In this document: positions 16,668 to 28,004 of the stretch, in pieces
Numbering within the stretch: position 1 is the stretch's first letter
Layout: each line of letters begins with the position of its first letter
NCBI RefSeq assembly: GCF_008638365.1
Contig: NZ_VWVU01000016.1
Location: forward strand, 62,001-126,000
DNA: 64,000 nt
Direction of reading: 5' to 3'
Origin: Nocardiopsis quinghaiensis
GTDB lineage: Bacteria; Actinomycetota; Actinomycetes; Streptosporangiales; Streptosporangiaceae
Made by a program: the position numbers and the translations under genes
The notes under the pieces: model-generated
Database searches by the model: none
The model's input: only the letters and a program-made list of their open reading frames with translations
What the model was told of the DNA's origin: nothing

Positions 16668-17072
16668 GGGCGCCGCTCCACCGGTGCGGCGTGCTTTTCC
16701 GCGAACCCCACCCGGAGCGGCTCCGCTGGCTAAGCTGGAGTACGGGCAGGTCGTGGCGGTCCGGCGAAGCCGACGCGAATCCGCGGTGATCCGCGCAGAA
16801 CCAAACCCGCCGACGGGGCATCAGCACCAGGGCAGGTGTCCTTCTCCGACGGGGGTCGGCCATCGGCGTGAGGCGGTGCTCCGGACAGCGGACCCACCGC
16901 CGTCCGGCGCGGTCGCGGCGGAGCGCCCACGGCAGGCCGAGGAGGAGCGAGAACCTTCCTGGACAGGGATATGGTTTAAAGTCGAGTGTTCCCCGGAGCG
17001 CCGCGTCGCCCACGGGGCCGGGTATCCCGGCAACGGCGGACACCCTTCACCGGGGGTGACAAGGAGTACAAC

Positions 17073-17090
17073 ATGGGGGATGAGACCTAG
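17073..17090 (+). CDS. Possible five-residue leader ORF (MGDET)
   Basis: ATG-GGG-GAT-GAG-ACC-TAG lies 6 nt after a canonical AAGGAG, a better ribosome site than that of the main gene 155 bp downstream. It could be a regulatory leader peptide. Chance occurrence is possible because the ORF is so short. Confidence 0.3.
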   Translation: MGDET

Positions 17091-17244
17091 CGACCGACCG
17101 TGTGAGGCGCACCGCTGGCGCGACAGCGGACGTCTCGCCGCGTTCCGGACGGTGTGCGGGCCAGGTGCCCGTACGGTGCCCGGTACGTGCCATCGACCAG
17201 CCGAATCAAGCACCGCCCCGTGCGGTAGGAGGCCGAGCCGACCT

Positions 17245-17787
17245 ATGTCGAGCGTTTACTGCACGCAGTGCGGTCACGCCGTTGCGGATGATGCCCGTTT
17301 CTGCTCCCACTGTGGGACTCCCCTCCGCAAGGCCGAACAGCAGGACTCCCGGCCCGGCGCTGGCGGGGACTCCGGCGGAGACGTCACGTCGACCATCTCC
17401 ATCTCCGGTATACAGGCACTGGAGGACGAGGAGGCCGGTGACGAACTGGGCGGCGACGACCCAACGAACCCCGACGCCCTGCCGCCGGGCACGGCGCTGC
17501 TCGTAGTCAGGCGCGGCCCCAACGCCGGGAGCCGCTTCCTGCTGGACAGTGACGTGACCACCGCCGGCCGCCACCCCAACAGCGACATCTTCCTTGACGA
17601 CGTCACCGTCTCCCGCCGCCACGTGGAGTTCTTCCGCCGCGGCGACGGGTTCGGTGTCCGCGACGTGGGCAGCCTCAACGGCACCTACGTCAACCGCGAG
17701 CCGGTCGACGAGGCCCAGCTCGGCGGCGGAGACGAGATTCAGATCGGTAAGTTCCGGATGGTCCTGCTGACCAAACCGCGACGCTGA
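17245..17787 (+). CDS. Zinc-ribbon + FHA domain protein of the GarA/OdhI type
   Basis: A 180-residue soluble protein. An N-terminal zinc ribbon has Cys at 6, 9, 20 and 23 (CTQC ... CSHC). A Ser/Thr cluster VTSTISIS (residues 47-54) occupies the place of the GarA/OdhI phospho-threonine motif. The FHA domain (about 85-175) has the AGRHPNSDI, SRRHV and NGTYVN signatures and is very like GarA/OdhI. In GarA/OdhI the unphosphorylated FHA protein inhibits 2-oxoglutarate dehydrogenase and glutamate dehydrogenase, and Ser/Thr kinases release it. Its gene order (garA-like, bifunctional nuclease, MerR, gcvP) resembles the mycobacterial garA region. The zinc ribbon is an addition relative to GarA. AGGAGG lies 12 nt upstream. 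Confidence 0.85.
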   Translation: MSSVYCTQCGHAVADDARFCSHCGTPLRKAEQQDSRPGAGGDSGGDVTSTISISGIQALEDEEAGDELGGDDPTNPDALPPGTALLVVRRGPNAGSRFLLDSDVTTAGRHPNSDIFLDDVTVSRRHVEFFRRGDGFGVRDVGSLNGTYVNREPVDEAQLGGGDEIQIGKFRMVLLTKPRR

Positions 17788-17960
17788 CGGGCACATCGGG
17801 CGCGGGCTCGGGTGCGGCGGGCGGGCCGATGAGGTTTGCGGCCCCCCGCCACAGGACAGCTTTGTAACGAAGGGTGCCGATTTCGCCCTCGGGTCCTGAT
17901 CCACAGGAGGAGCAGGGACGAGCGCCCATCCGGCATGACGACTCGTGGGACGGAGACGCT

Positions 17961-18434
17961 GTGAAGCACATGGAGGTCGTCGGCGTCCGGGTTGAGATGC
18001 CCTCGAACCAGCCGATTGTCCTGCTCAAGGAATCCGAGGGGGACCGCTACCTGCCGATCTGGATCGGCGGGGTGGAGGCGACCGCGATCGCACTGGCCCA
18101 GCAGGGCGTGGCCCCGGCCCGGCCGCTCACCCACGACCTGCTTCGGGACGTGCTCGACGCCCTGGACACCGGACTCGAGACGGTGAACATCACCGGCCTC
18201 GACGACGGCATCTTCTATGCCGAACTGGTCTTCAGCAACGGAGTGGAGGTGAGCGCGCGGCCCTCCGACTCGATCGCCCTGGCACTGCGGACGGGCACGC
18301 CCATCTACGCGCACGAGGACGTGATCGCCGAGGCCGGGATGCCGATCCCGGACGAGCAGGAGGACCAGGTCGAGGCGTTCCGGGAGTTCCTGGACAACAT
18401 CTCGCCCGAGGACTTCGGCAGGCGTACGGAGTAG
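17961..18434 (+). CDS. Bifunctional nuclease (BFN/DUF151) domain protein
   Basis: A 157-residue cytosolic protein starting at GTG behind GGAG at 5 nt spacing; an in-frame ATG three codons on is an alternative. It spans the whole BFN/DUF151 domain, with signatures YLPIWIGGVEATAIA (about 28-42), RPLTHDLL and ARPSDSIALALR (about 96-107). Family members in plants and bacteria have been linked to DNA/RNA hydrolysis, but the catalytic role here is unproven. It lies 173 bp after the FHA gene; in mycobacteria a MerR gene occupies this gap. A long hairpin follows the stop. Confidence 0.9.
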   Translation: MKHMEVVGVRVEMPSNQPIVLLKESEGDRYLPIWIGGVEATAIALAQQGVAPARPLTHDLLRDVLDALDTGLETVNITGLDDGIFYAELVFSNGVEVSARPSDSIALALRTGTPIYAHEDVIAEAGMPIPDEQEDQVEAFREFLDNISPEDFGRRTE

Positions 18435-18802
18435 ACGCCGGAGGCGTGCTCCGCCCATGGGACCCGGGGACCCGCGCACGCGCGCGGGTTCGCGCGTGTG
18501 CGCGGCACCGGTGCGGCCGAAAAGGACATGCTGTGACCTGCGGCTTTGTTCCGGGTGTCGGTGATAGATTGGAGCAGGGAAATGGCCGTGGTGGTCCGAG
18601 CCGAAACCCCGACCGGCGTACAGGGCGCCGCCGGACGACTCCACGCCGCCGGCCCGCGCGCACTTGGCGACGCGCCGCGTGGTGTCGTTGACGCTGCCGG
18701 TCGGCCGTCCTACCGTCAGTCCAGTGGAACCCACGGCGCACCCGTTCCCTGAGTGGACATCCCCTGTCGAGACCGCCGTGGGACGAGAAGCCGGAGGTCG
18801 GC
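18435..18802. other. Intergenic region between BFN and MerR genes
   Basis: After the hairpin, a candidate -10 box TAGATT (18565-18570) is followed by an open frame of 56 codons from ATG 18582 with GGAGCAGGG in front. The frame has ordinary Arg/Gly/Ala-rich background composition and is not called as a gene. Confidence 0.4.
18472..18505 (+). terminator. Hairpin terminator after the BFN gene
   Basis: CCGCGCAC pairs with GTGCGCGG, extended inside by GCGCG/CGCGC with a 2-nt bulge. It starts 38 bp after the stop. Confidence 0.5.
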
Positions 18803-19396
18803 GTGGCGGTAGCGGGCGGCGAGCGGGATCCCCATGACAGGCGGTTCGCGCTGCGGCTGGCGGGGCAGCAGGGCCTACTGTGCGAAGAGGACGTGGTGGC
18901 GCTGCCTATGGACGTCGGGTATCGGGGCCCCGCGGCGTGTACCGCTGCCGGGATCAGCTACCGCCAGCTCGACTACTGGGCCAGGACCGGCCTGGTGGAG
19001 CCGAGCGTGCGCACCGGAGCCCACAACGCCCCCCTGTACAGCCTCCCGGACATCCTGCTGCTCAAAGTGGCCAAACGGCTCCTGGACACCGGGATATCGC
19101 TGCAGCAGATCCGCACCGCGGTCGACCACCTGCGCGGCCGTCCCGCCCCGGACCTGGCCCGCATCACCCTCATGAGCGACGGCGTCAGCGTCTACGAGTG
19201 CACCTCGCCCGAGGAGGTCGTCGACCTCATGCAGCGCGGACAGGGCATGTTCGGCCTGGCCCTGGCCAACGTCTGGCACGAGCTGGAGGAGGCGCTGGGC
19301 GTGCTCCCCTCCGAGGAGCGGGCCGACCTGCCCGCCGCGGCGCCCCAGCCCGTGGACGAGCTGGCCAGGCGCCGCCGGGAGCGCCGTACCGGCTGA
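18803..19396 (+). CDS. MerR family transcriptional regulator (FtsR/Rv1828-like)
   Basis: A 197-residue protein; GTG follows GGAGG by 5 nt. A winged-helix MerR DNA-binding domain lies at about residues 40-110 (SYRQLDYWARTGLVEP, then LYSLPDILLLKVAKRLLDTGISLQQI). It is preceded by about 40 residues of non-conserved sequence. The short C-terminal part lacks a typical effector domain. MerR proteins of this type sit beside garA/odhI and gcvP in many actinobacteria; the C. glutamicum FtsR relative activates ftsZ. The riboswitch-controlled gcvP follows, and a TGTACA-N2-TGTACA palindrome lies between them. Whether this protein binds it is unknown. Confidence 0.9.
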   Translation: MAVAGGERDPHDRRFALRLAGQQGLLCEEDVVALPMDVGYRGPAACTAAGISYRQLDYWARTGLVEPSVRTGAHNAPLYSLPDILLLKVAKRLLDTGISLQQIRTAVDHLRGRPAPDLARITLMSDGVSVYECTSPEEVVDLMQRGQGMFGLALANVWHELEEALGVLPSEERADLPAAAPQPVDELARRRRERRTG

Positions 19397-19571
19397 GAGC
19401 CCCGTTCCCGGGCGCACCGCGAGCCCGTGGGCGGAGCCCGACGGCCGTTCGTGGGATCCCACAGGCCGACGCCGCCGACGCGGCGCAACACCTGACCGGA
19501 GGCGGTGCTCGGCACGGCCATCGAGTACCGTCGTAGTCACAACAGGGATGAAAACCGACATCCACCCTGCT

Positions 19572-19585
19572 TGTACACATGTACA
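19572..19585. promoter_or_regulatory. Palindrome TGTACACATGTACA upstream of the glycine riboswitch
   Basis: Two TGTACA units, each self-complementary, are separated by CA. It lies about 25 bp before the first aptamer stem, in the only AT-rich part of the gap, where the gcvP promoter must be. It is a candidate operator. Confidence 0.5.
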
Positions 19586-19599
19586 GACTGTCATTCGGC

Positions 19600-19708
19600 T
19601 GTCGATGCCGCGCGAGAGAGACCCCGCCAACGGGGCGCCGACGGGGCAATACTCCCCAGTAACCTCTCAGGCACCATGGATCGCGTGGAGTAGGCCGCTC
19701 TGAAGCCT
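19600..19708 (+). ncRNA. Glycine riboswitch (gcvT RNA element)
   Basis: The aptamer core is recognisable: CGCGAGAGAGACCCC, then GGGGCGCCGACGGGGCAA, then CTCCCC and CCTCTCAGGCACC. These match the conserved glycine-aptamer blocks GAGAG, GGCGCCGAAGGRGCAA and CTCTCAGGY. Only one complete aptamer is present. The following GGCCGCTCTGAAGCC segment fits the short 'ghost' partner seen in singlet glycine riboswitches. The element sits directly before gcvP, which fits glycine-induced expression of the glycine cleavage system. Confidence 0.9.
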
Positions 19709-19724
19709 GGGCACCGCTGTGCCC
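19709..19724 (+). promoter_or_regulatory. Hairpin GGGCAC/GTGCCC: likely riboswitch expression platform
   Basis: A 6-bp stem with a 4-nt loop follows the aptamer immediately, with no T-tract. The start-codon region follows. Control of translation or of a Rho-dependent stop is therefore more likely than intrinsic termination. Confidence 0.4.
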
Positions 19725-19791
19725 GGTGACAGAGGGGGAGACCGTGAGGAACACCGCCGACCAGACTCGGCCTTGTCACCAGGAGGTCTCC

Positions 19792-22686
<2,895 letters not shown>

Positions 22687-22703
22687 GGCGGCCGAAGGTG
22701 TGA

Positions 22704-22737
22704 GGGGCGTCGGCCTTCGGACCGGCGCCCCTTTCTT
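22704..22737 (+). terminator. Intrinsic terminator after gcvP
   Basis: A 10-bp stem (GGGGCGTCGG/CCGGCGCCCC, one G-U) with an 8-nt loop is followed by TTTCTT. It is the clearest Rho-independent terminator in the window. Confidence 0.85.
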
Positions 22738-22968
22738 GTCCCTTCCGGTGGCGGAGGAGGACTCTCCATGGCGCCCGATGCAGAATCTACGTCGTAAAGG
22801 CAGTGCTCGTGTTGAGGAAGGGTGAAGAGGGGCAGGAAGAGAGGGAAAGCCACCCGGCCAACACCCAGGCGCGGGCCGCCGCCCCCAGGCGCGACCCGCG
22901 TTAGAGTTGCCGCAACACGGCTCGCGTTCCCACCACACGCCCCGACGCCCCCATGGAAAGCGGATTTC

Positions 22969-24240
22969 ATGACCACGACGTCCGGACCTCCCGCGCGCTC
23001 TGGCCCCGCCGATCCGCCTTCGGCCACCGACCCCCGGGACACGGAGGAGTCCGCCGCGCCCCCCGGGCGGGACGCCTCCGGCCTGTGCGACCAGGCCCAG
23101 GACCTCGCCGAGAACGGTCACCTCGCACGCGCCGCCAAGCTCTACCAGCAGGCCGTGGCGGCCAACCCCCACCCGCACGTGCAGGCACGCGCCCTGCTCG
23201 GCCTGGCCGTGGTCGAGGACCAGCGCGGCGACCTGCCCGCCGCCCGCGAGGCGGCCCGCCGCGCGCTGGCCACGGGGGACTCGCGGTACGCCCCGCGAGC
23301 CGCCCACCACCTCGCGCTCTCCCTGGAGCAGGACGGCGAGGCCGCCGAGGCCGAACGCGTCTGGCGCCGCCTGCTCGACCTCGGCGGCCCGGCCCACACC
23401 GCCGTGGCCCACTACGGTCTGGCCCGCGCCGCCGAGGAGCGCGATGACACCGATGGTGCCGAGGAGCACTGGGAGGCGGCGCTGACCCTGCCGCCCGACC
23501 CCGAGGCGATCAGCCGACTGCACGCCGCCACGATCGTCGACGCCTCCCGCGACCTGTCCGGGCGCCTACTGGAACGGGGACTGCCCGGCGCCGCCGCGGC
23601 GGCCGTCGAACGCGGCCTGTCGGTCGTGGACGCCCCCGACCTGCGCCTGCTGCGCGCCGCGGCCCGTCTCGAACACGCCATCGTCGACGTCGGCGCGGTC
23701 GTCGACTCGGGAGAGCGCGCGGGGCAGACGGACGGCGCCCGGAACGCTCCCGTGCCCGAGCCGGGTACCTCGGCCGCCGCGGTGGAGCTCCTCGCGGGGC
23801 TGCTCGCCCTGCGGGGGGACCCCGCCGCGGCCGAGAGGGCCTGGCGGCTGGGCCTGGGCGACCGGAACGCGGACACCGCCGAGGAGGTGCGCCAGCGGCT
23901 GCGCAGGGGCTTCGCCACGCCGACGGAGGACGGGGACGGTGAGGCCCGGCCCCCGTGGTGGGAGACCTACCTGGAGGAGGCCGTGGCGACGACGAGCGCA
24001 CCCGCCCTGGCGGGAGAGCTGTTCGCGGTCATCACCCGGATGCACGCCCTGCTGGCGGTGCCGGTGGTGGAGGGGGAGGCCCACCCGGCCACGCTGCGGA
24101 CCGCCATGGAGCAGGCCCTGCGCACCCCGAGCGAACTGGTGTGGGGCCCCGGTGTGCACGCCGACTTCCGGCGCCGGCTGAGCGAGGCGATGGGCGGCCG
24201 GGACGTGCTGCCCGAGGGCTGGCCCGAAGACGGGGGATGA
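22969..24240 (+). CDS. Tetratricopeptide-repeat protein
   Basis: A 423-residue soluble protein; ATG follows GGAAAG by 8 nt. The first 40 residues are Pro/Ser/Asp-rich and probably disordered. From about residue 45 to 210 there are four to five TPR-like helical pairs (LAENGHLARAAKLYQQAVAANP, then RGDLPAAREAARRAL). A second Ala/Arg-rich block of repeats covers about 260-310. The C-terminal 100 residues have a WWETYLEEAV segment and no recognised domain. TPR arrays mediate protein contacts; the partner is unknown. It stands alone between the gcvP terminator and a convergent DUF5999 gene. Confidence 0.8.
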   Translation: MTTTSGPPARSGPADPPSATDPRDTEESAAPPGRDASGLCDQAQDLAENGHLARAAKLYQQAVAANPHPHVQARALLGLAVVEDQRGDLPAAREAARRALATGDSRYAPRAAHHLALSLEQDGEAAEAERVWRRLLDLGGPAHTAVAHYGLARAAEERDDTDGAEEHWEAALTLPPDPEAISRLHAATIVDASRDLSGRLLERGLPGAAAAAVERGLSVVDAPDLRLLRAAARLEHAIVDVGAVVDSGERAGQTDGARNAPVPEPGTSAAAVELLAGLLALRGDPAAAERAWRLGLGDRNADTAEEVRQRLRRGFATPTEDGDGEARPPWWETYLEEAVATTSAPALAGELFAVITRMHALLAVPVVEGEAHPATLRTAMEQALRTPSELVWGPGVHADFRRRLSEAMGGRDVLPEGWPEDGG

Positions 24241-24324
24241 CCGGACCACCGCCCGGGGCCGGGGGCCTTCCGGGCGGGGCCGCGGTCTCGCGGCCGCGGT
24301 GCCGGGCGTGGTCCGCCCGCGCGG

Positions 24325-24513
24325 TCAGGCGGCGACGCGGGGCCGGTGCGGGGCGACGGACACCCCGTCGGGGAGCAGCTCACCGGTGTCGTCGAAGAGG
24401 ACGACACCGTTGCAGAGCAGGCTCCAGCCCTGTTCCGGGTGACTGGAGAGGACCCGGGCCGCCTCACGGTCGGTGTCCTCGAAGGACGGGCAGGGAGGTT
24501 CATGGCTGCACAT
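24325..24513 (-). CDS. DUF5999 family small protein
   Basis: A 62-residue protein. The start is set at the ATG giving MCSHEPPCPS, with AAAGG 8 nt upstream. The family pattern is clear: an N-terminal C-x5-C pair (CSHEPPC), then DREAARVLSSHPEQGW, SLLCNGVVLFDDTGELLPDG and a PHRP tail. It is common in streptomycetes and relatives and has no known function. The cysteine/histidine cluster at the N-terminus could bind a metal. It lies convergent with the TPR gene. Confidence 0.85.
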   Translation of the reverse strand: MCSHEPPCPSFEDTDREAARVLSSHPEQGWSLLCNGVVLFDDTGELLPDGVSVAPHRPRVAA

Positions 24514-24694
24514 GGCACTGGCCTTTCGCGAAGACGCTCGTCGTTGAGCTGACGCCAAGGGTAGTGGCTCACATCACATGCTTGCTGCGGTTCGGGGCGA
24601 ACGGACGGCCCTGTCGCCGCCCTTCACTCCCACCGGGGGAGACACACCCAGGTCAGCGGGGGTCCTCTCCCGTCCGGTTCCGGCCGGAAGGAAC

Positions 24695-26143
24695 TCAGTA
24701 CCCGCCGCGAGTACGGCGTGCCGCAGGACGGCTGCGCATCCCGGCGCCCGCCAGGCCGCCGCGCTGGAAGGCCCGCACCAGTTCGCCGCCCAGGTTGACC
24801 CCCGCGCCCAGCGCCAGGCCCACCATGACCGCCTCCGCCAGGCTGAGCAGGCCCACCACGGCGTTGGTCTCCACCGTTCCGGTGCCCTGGGTGATCTGGA
24901 TCAGCCCCCGGTACAGGATGCTTCCCGGCAGCAGCGGGGCGATGGAGGGCACCAGGTACGGCAGCACCGGCCTGCGCGTGCGCCGCGCCAGCCAGTGGCC
25001 CACCACGCCCACCGCGACCGCGCCCACGACCGTGCCCACCACGGGTGGCACGTCCAGCAGGGAGCGCAGGCCCGCGTAGATCGTCCAGATCATCACGCCG
25101 AGCACGCCGATGGTCGGCAGCATCCGGGGCGGCACCGCGAGCGAGACCGCGAACGCCATCGCGATCCCCGCCGCGCCGATCAGGACCGGCGGCTCCAGGG
25201 AGGTGCCCGCCGAGGGCAGGCTGTCCAGGTCGATGCTCACGCCCAGGCGCGCCGCGGTGTAGGCGACCGCGCCCACACCCGAGACGATCGCGCCCAGGAT
25301 GAAGAAGGTCTCCAGCAGACGGGCCGCCGCGGACACGTAGGTGCCGCTGATCCCGTCCTGGAGGCTGGCGACCAGTGGGCGGCCGGGCAGCAGGGCCATG
25401 ATGTTCCCGGTGATGATCGCCCCCGCCTGCAGTCCCAGGTCCAGCGTGCTGCTCACCCACAGCAGGGCCACGCCGATGGTCGCCGCGACGATCGCGGCCG
25501 CCGTCATCTGGTAGAACTCCGCGACACCGCGCTTGGCCAGGAACACCGCGGTGCGGTCGCCCAGCACGGTGGCCATGAACGCCACGGTCGCCACGATGAA
25601 GCCGCCGCCCATCATGAGGCCCGCGCTGGAGGCGATGAGGCCGAACCCGATCGCGATGAACCAGTTCGGGTAGGGCATGCGGGCGCGCCGGATCTGCTTC
25701 AGGCGGGCGGCGGCGTCCTCCAGCTCCAGCAGTCCCAGTGCGGACTCCTGTACCAGGGCGTGCAGCTCGTTGACCCGGAAGTAGTCCAGGGCGCGGCGGC
25801 GCACCACCCGCTCGCCGGTGATCGGGTGGTGATCGCCGCCGGGGTGGATGGACAGGGTGATCGTGGTGAAGGTGACCGAGACCTCCGAGCGGGGCAGGTC
25901 GAAGGCGATCGAGAGGCTCAGCATGGCCTCGCTGACGGCCTCGGTGCCCTCGCCGCTGGCCAGCATCAGCTCGCCGGCGCGCAACACCAGGTCGATGGCG
26001 CGCGCGTCCGGGAGGTCGACGTCCTCGTCCTCGTCGAGGCCCTCCGGGGTCAGCTCGCGTTCGTGCGCCGCCCGCCAGTCCCGCATCCGGCTGAGCAGGC
26101 GGTCCTCGCTCGGGGGTACGGGCCGCTCCCGCTTGCTTGGCAT
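24695..26143 (-). CDS. Threonine/serine exporter ThrE family membrane protein
   Basis: A 482-residue protein starting at ATG behind AGACAGGG. An N-terminal soluble region (about 1-170) contains the ThrE/DUF1212 signature with GELMLASGEGTEAVSEAM and VTFTTITLSIHPGGDHH. About ten membrane spans follow in two sets of five, joined by a loop near residue 310, matching the fused ThrE plus ThrE_2 arrangement of Corynebacterium ThrE. Members export threonine and serine by proton exchange. Substrate preference here is inferred from the family alone. Confidence 0.88.
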   Translation of the reverse strand: MPSKRERPVPPSEDRLLSRMRDWRAAHERELTPEGLDEDEDVDLPDARAIDLVLRAGELMLASGEGTEAVSEAMLSLSIAFDLPRSEVSVTFTTITLSIHPGGDHHPITGERVVRRRALDYFRVNELHALVQESALGLLELEDAAARLKQIRRARMPYPNWFIAIGFGLIASSAGLMMGGGFIVATVAFMATVLGDRTAVFLAKRGVAEFYQMTAAAIVAATIGVALLWVSSTLDLGLQAGAIITGNIMALLPGRPLVASLQDGISGTYVSAAARLLETFFILGAIVSGVGAVAYTAARLGVSIDLDSLPSAGTSLEPPVLIGAAGIAMAFAVSLAVPPRMLPTIGVLGVMIWTIYAGLRSLLDVPPVVGTVVGAVAVGVVGHWLARRTRRPVLPYLVPSIAPLLPGSILYRGLIQITQGTGTVETNAVVGLLSLAEAVMVGLALGAGVNLGGELVRAFQRGGLAGAGMRSRPAARRTRGGY

Positions 26144-26415
26144 CCCTGTCTCCGTCTCCTCCCCGCCTGTACACCACGGTGGTCGGCGCGTTGATCAAAC
26201 CCTTGAAGGGACGCGGCCCGAGGGGGCCTGGTTCGCCCGGGACGGATGCGGTGGCCGGTGAGTTCGATCACCGGGACATCCTGTCAAGCCGTGTGGCCCT
26301 TCGACAGCGACGCGCCGGGGCCGTGGGGGCGGACGCGGGGCCCCGGAAGGCCCTGCCCGGGGGCGGAGGAGGGCCGCGGCGCCCCCGTGCGGTGCCCGGG
26401 CTTCGGTCCCGTGGC

Positions 26416-27120
26416 TCATCGGGAGGGCGGCCCGGCGTCCTCGTCGAGCTGTCCCGGACGGACCAGTCCGTGTTCGTAGGCGTACACCGCCGCCTGGACC
26501 CTGTCGCGCAGTCCCAGTTTGGCCAGGATGCCGCCCACGTGCGACTTGACGGTGGTCTCGCCCAGGACCAGGTGGGCGGCGATCTCGGCGTTGGACCACC
26601 CGCGCGCGAGCAGTCGCAGGACCTCGTGCTCGCGGGCGGTCAACGGGTCCTCGTCGCCCTCGGCGCCGGGTGAGGCGGCGGACAGGAGCGGGACGAAGCG
26701 GTCCAGCAGGCGGCGCAGCACCGGTGGGGAGACGACCGCCGAACCGTCCGCGACCACCTCGACGGCCGATATGAGCTCGGAGGGCGGCGCGTCCTTGAGC
26801 AGGAACCCGGCGGCGCCCGCGCGCAGCACCTCGACCGCGTACTCGTCCAGGTCGAAGGTGGTCAGGGCCAGGACCCGTACCCGGTGGTCCAGGGACCGCG
26901 CCCACGACACGATCTGCCGGGTGGCCTCGATGCCGTCCATCCCGGCCATGCGCACGTCCATGAGGACGACGTCGGGCAGCAGGCCCCGGACCGCGCGGAC
27001 CGCCTCGCGGCCGTCGGAGGCCTCACCCACCACCGACAGGTGCGGGGCGGACTCCAGGATCATGCGGAAACCGGCGCGGACGAGGGGCTGGTCGTCGACC
27101 AACAGTACTGAGACGGGCAC
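26416..27120 (-). CDS. NarL/LuxR-type two-component response regulator
   Basis: A 234-residue regulator with a GTG start. The receiver domain has acidic residues D9/D10, phospho-acceptor D55 (VVLMD) and the LLKD lysine near residue 105. A LuxR-type helix-turn-helix follows at about residues 165-220 ([22 protein letters not shown], then [21 protein letters not shown]). No histidine kinase is adjacent on either side, so its partner is elsewhere or lost. No ribosome site is seen; CACAAT seven nt upstream would suit leaderless transcription. Confidence 0.93.
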   Translation of the reverse strand: MPVSVLLVDDQPLVRAGFRMILESAPHLSVVGEASDGREAVRAVRGLLPDVVLMDVRMAGMDGIEATRQIVSWARSLDHRVRVLALTTFDLDEYAVEVLRAGAAGFLLKDAPPSELISAVEVVADGSAVVSPPVLRRLLDRFVPLLSAASPGAEGDEDPLTAREHEVLRLLARGWSNAEIAAHLVLGETTVKSHVGGILAKLGLRDRVQAAVYAYEHGLVRPGQLDEDAGPPSR

Positions 27121-27152
27121 AGGGGTGATTGTGCCTCATCCCGGAGGCGGGC

Positions 27153-27998
27153 TCAGGCTTCGGGGGCCGGGGCCGGGGCCGGGGTCGGGGCGGGGGAGCG
27201 GACGGGCAGGGGCGGCGGGGTGCCGCCGAACTCCGGGCACAGCGCCTGGTGCTCGCACCAGCCGCAGAGCTTGCTCTTCCTGGGCTCCCAGACCCCGGCG
27301 CGTCCGGCCGCCTCGATCCGCGCCCAGATGTCGGAGATCTCCGCCTCGGCGGCCCGCAGTTCGTCCTCGGTGGGGTCGTACCAGCGCACGGCGCCGTCGC
27401 CGCCGAGGTAGACGAGCTGGAGGCGGGTGGGAACGACGCCGAGGTCGCGCCAGATCATCACCGCGTAGAAGAAGATCTGGAACCGGGCCTTGTCCTCGAA
27501 GCGGGGATGGGGCGACTTGCCGGTCTTGTAGTCCACGATCCGGATCCGGCCGGAGGGGGTGACGTCGAGGCGGTCGACGTAGCCGCGCAGCTTGAGCCCG
27601 GTGGGCAGGGACACGTCCATGCGCATCTCGCGGTCGCGGGGCTCCAGGGCGGTGGGGTTCTCCAGGTCGAAGTAGCGCTGGACCAGGGCGCGGGCCGACT
27701 CCAGCCAGGTGTCGCGCTCGGCCTCGTCGGCGAAGAGCTCATCCAGCTCGGGCTTCCTCTCGCGCAGCTTCCTCCACTGGGGGTCGACGAGGCCCAGGGC
27801 GTTGCGCGGGGTGCGTGACTCGGCGGGCAGCTCGTACAGGCGCTCCAGGCAGGCGTGGACGAGGGTCCCGCGCAGGGCCGCGGCGCTGGGCGCCTCGGGG
27901 AGCCGGTCGATGGTGCGGAAGCGGAACAGCAGGGGGCACTGCAGGAAGTCGGAGGCCCGTGAGGGGGAGAGGGCGGACGGAAGGAACGCGGTGGTCAT
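27153..27998 (-). CDS. RecB-family PD-(D/E)XK nuclease with Fe-S cluster motif
   Basis: A 281-residue protein. ATG 27998 is chosen because it opens on the conserved PSALSPSRASDFLQCPLLFRF start and lies 6 nt after a TACGCT -10 box. The nuclease core shows a Gly-Thr-x2-His motif (RGTLVH), then YVDRLD and RIVDYKTGK, giving the D...D-x-K catalytic set. Four cysteines (C21, then C245, C248 and C254 as C-x2-C-x5-C) match the AddB/Cas4 4Fe-4S staple. The tail is Pro/Ala-rich. It is probably a single-strand-directed exonuclease in DNA repair. Its promoter resembles the PafBC/RecA-NDp class. A homologue lies near the mycobacterial proteasome genes. Confidence 0.88.
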   Translation of the reverse strand: MTTAFLPSALSPSRASDFLQCPLLFRFRTIDRLPEAPSAAALRGTLVHACLERLYELPAESRTPRNALGLVDPQWRKLRERKPELDELFADEAERDTWLESARALVQRYFDLENPTALEPRDREMRMDVSLPTGLKLRGYVDRLDVTPSGRIRIVDYKTGKSPHPRFEDKARFQIFFYAVMIWRDLGVVPTRLQLVYLGGDGAVRWYDPTEDELRAAEAEISDIWARIEAAGRAGVWEPRKSKLCGWCEHQALCPEFGGTPPPLPVRSPAPTPAPAPAPEA

Positions 27999-28004
27999 GT
28001 GGTG

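Larger units (their letters stand above)
16619..17244. other. Long intergenic/leader region upstream of the garA-like gene
   Basis: Holds a terminator hairpin for the upstream gene, a TANNNT candidate (TAAGCT, 16731-16736), an AT-rich island at 16967-16981 that is unusual here, and a five-codon ORF with a strong ribosome site. No known riboswitch class was recognised. A 200-500 nt 5' leader for the FHA gene is likely. Confidence 0.5.

Noticed and set aside
18582..18752. 56-codon ORF with GGAGCAGGG in front, upstream of the MerR gene
   Set aside because: No domain and background composition. Kept only as a note within the intergenic entry.
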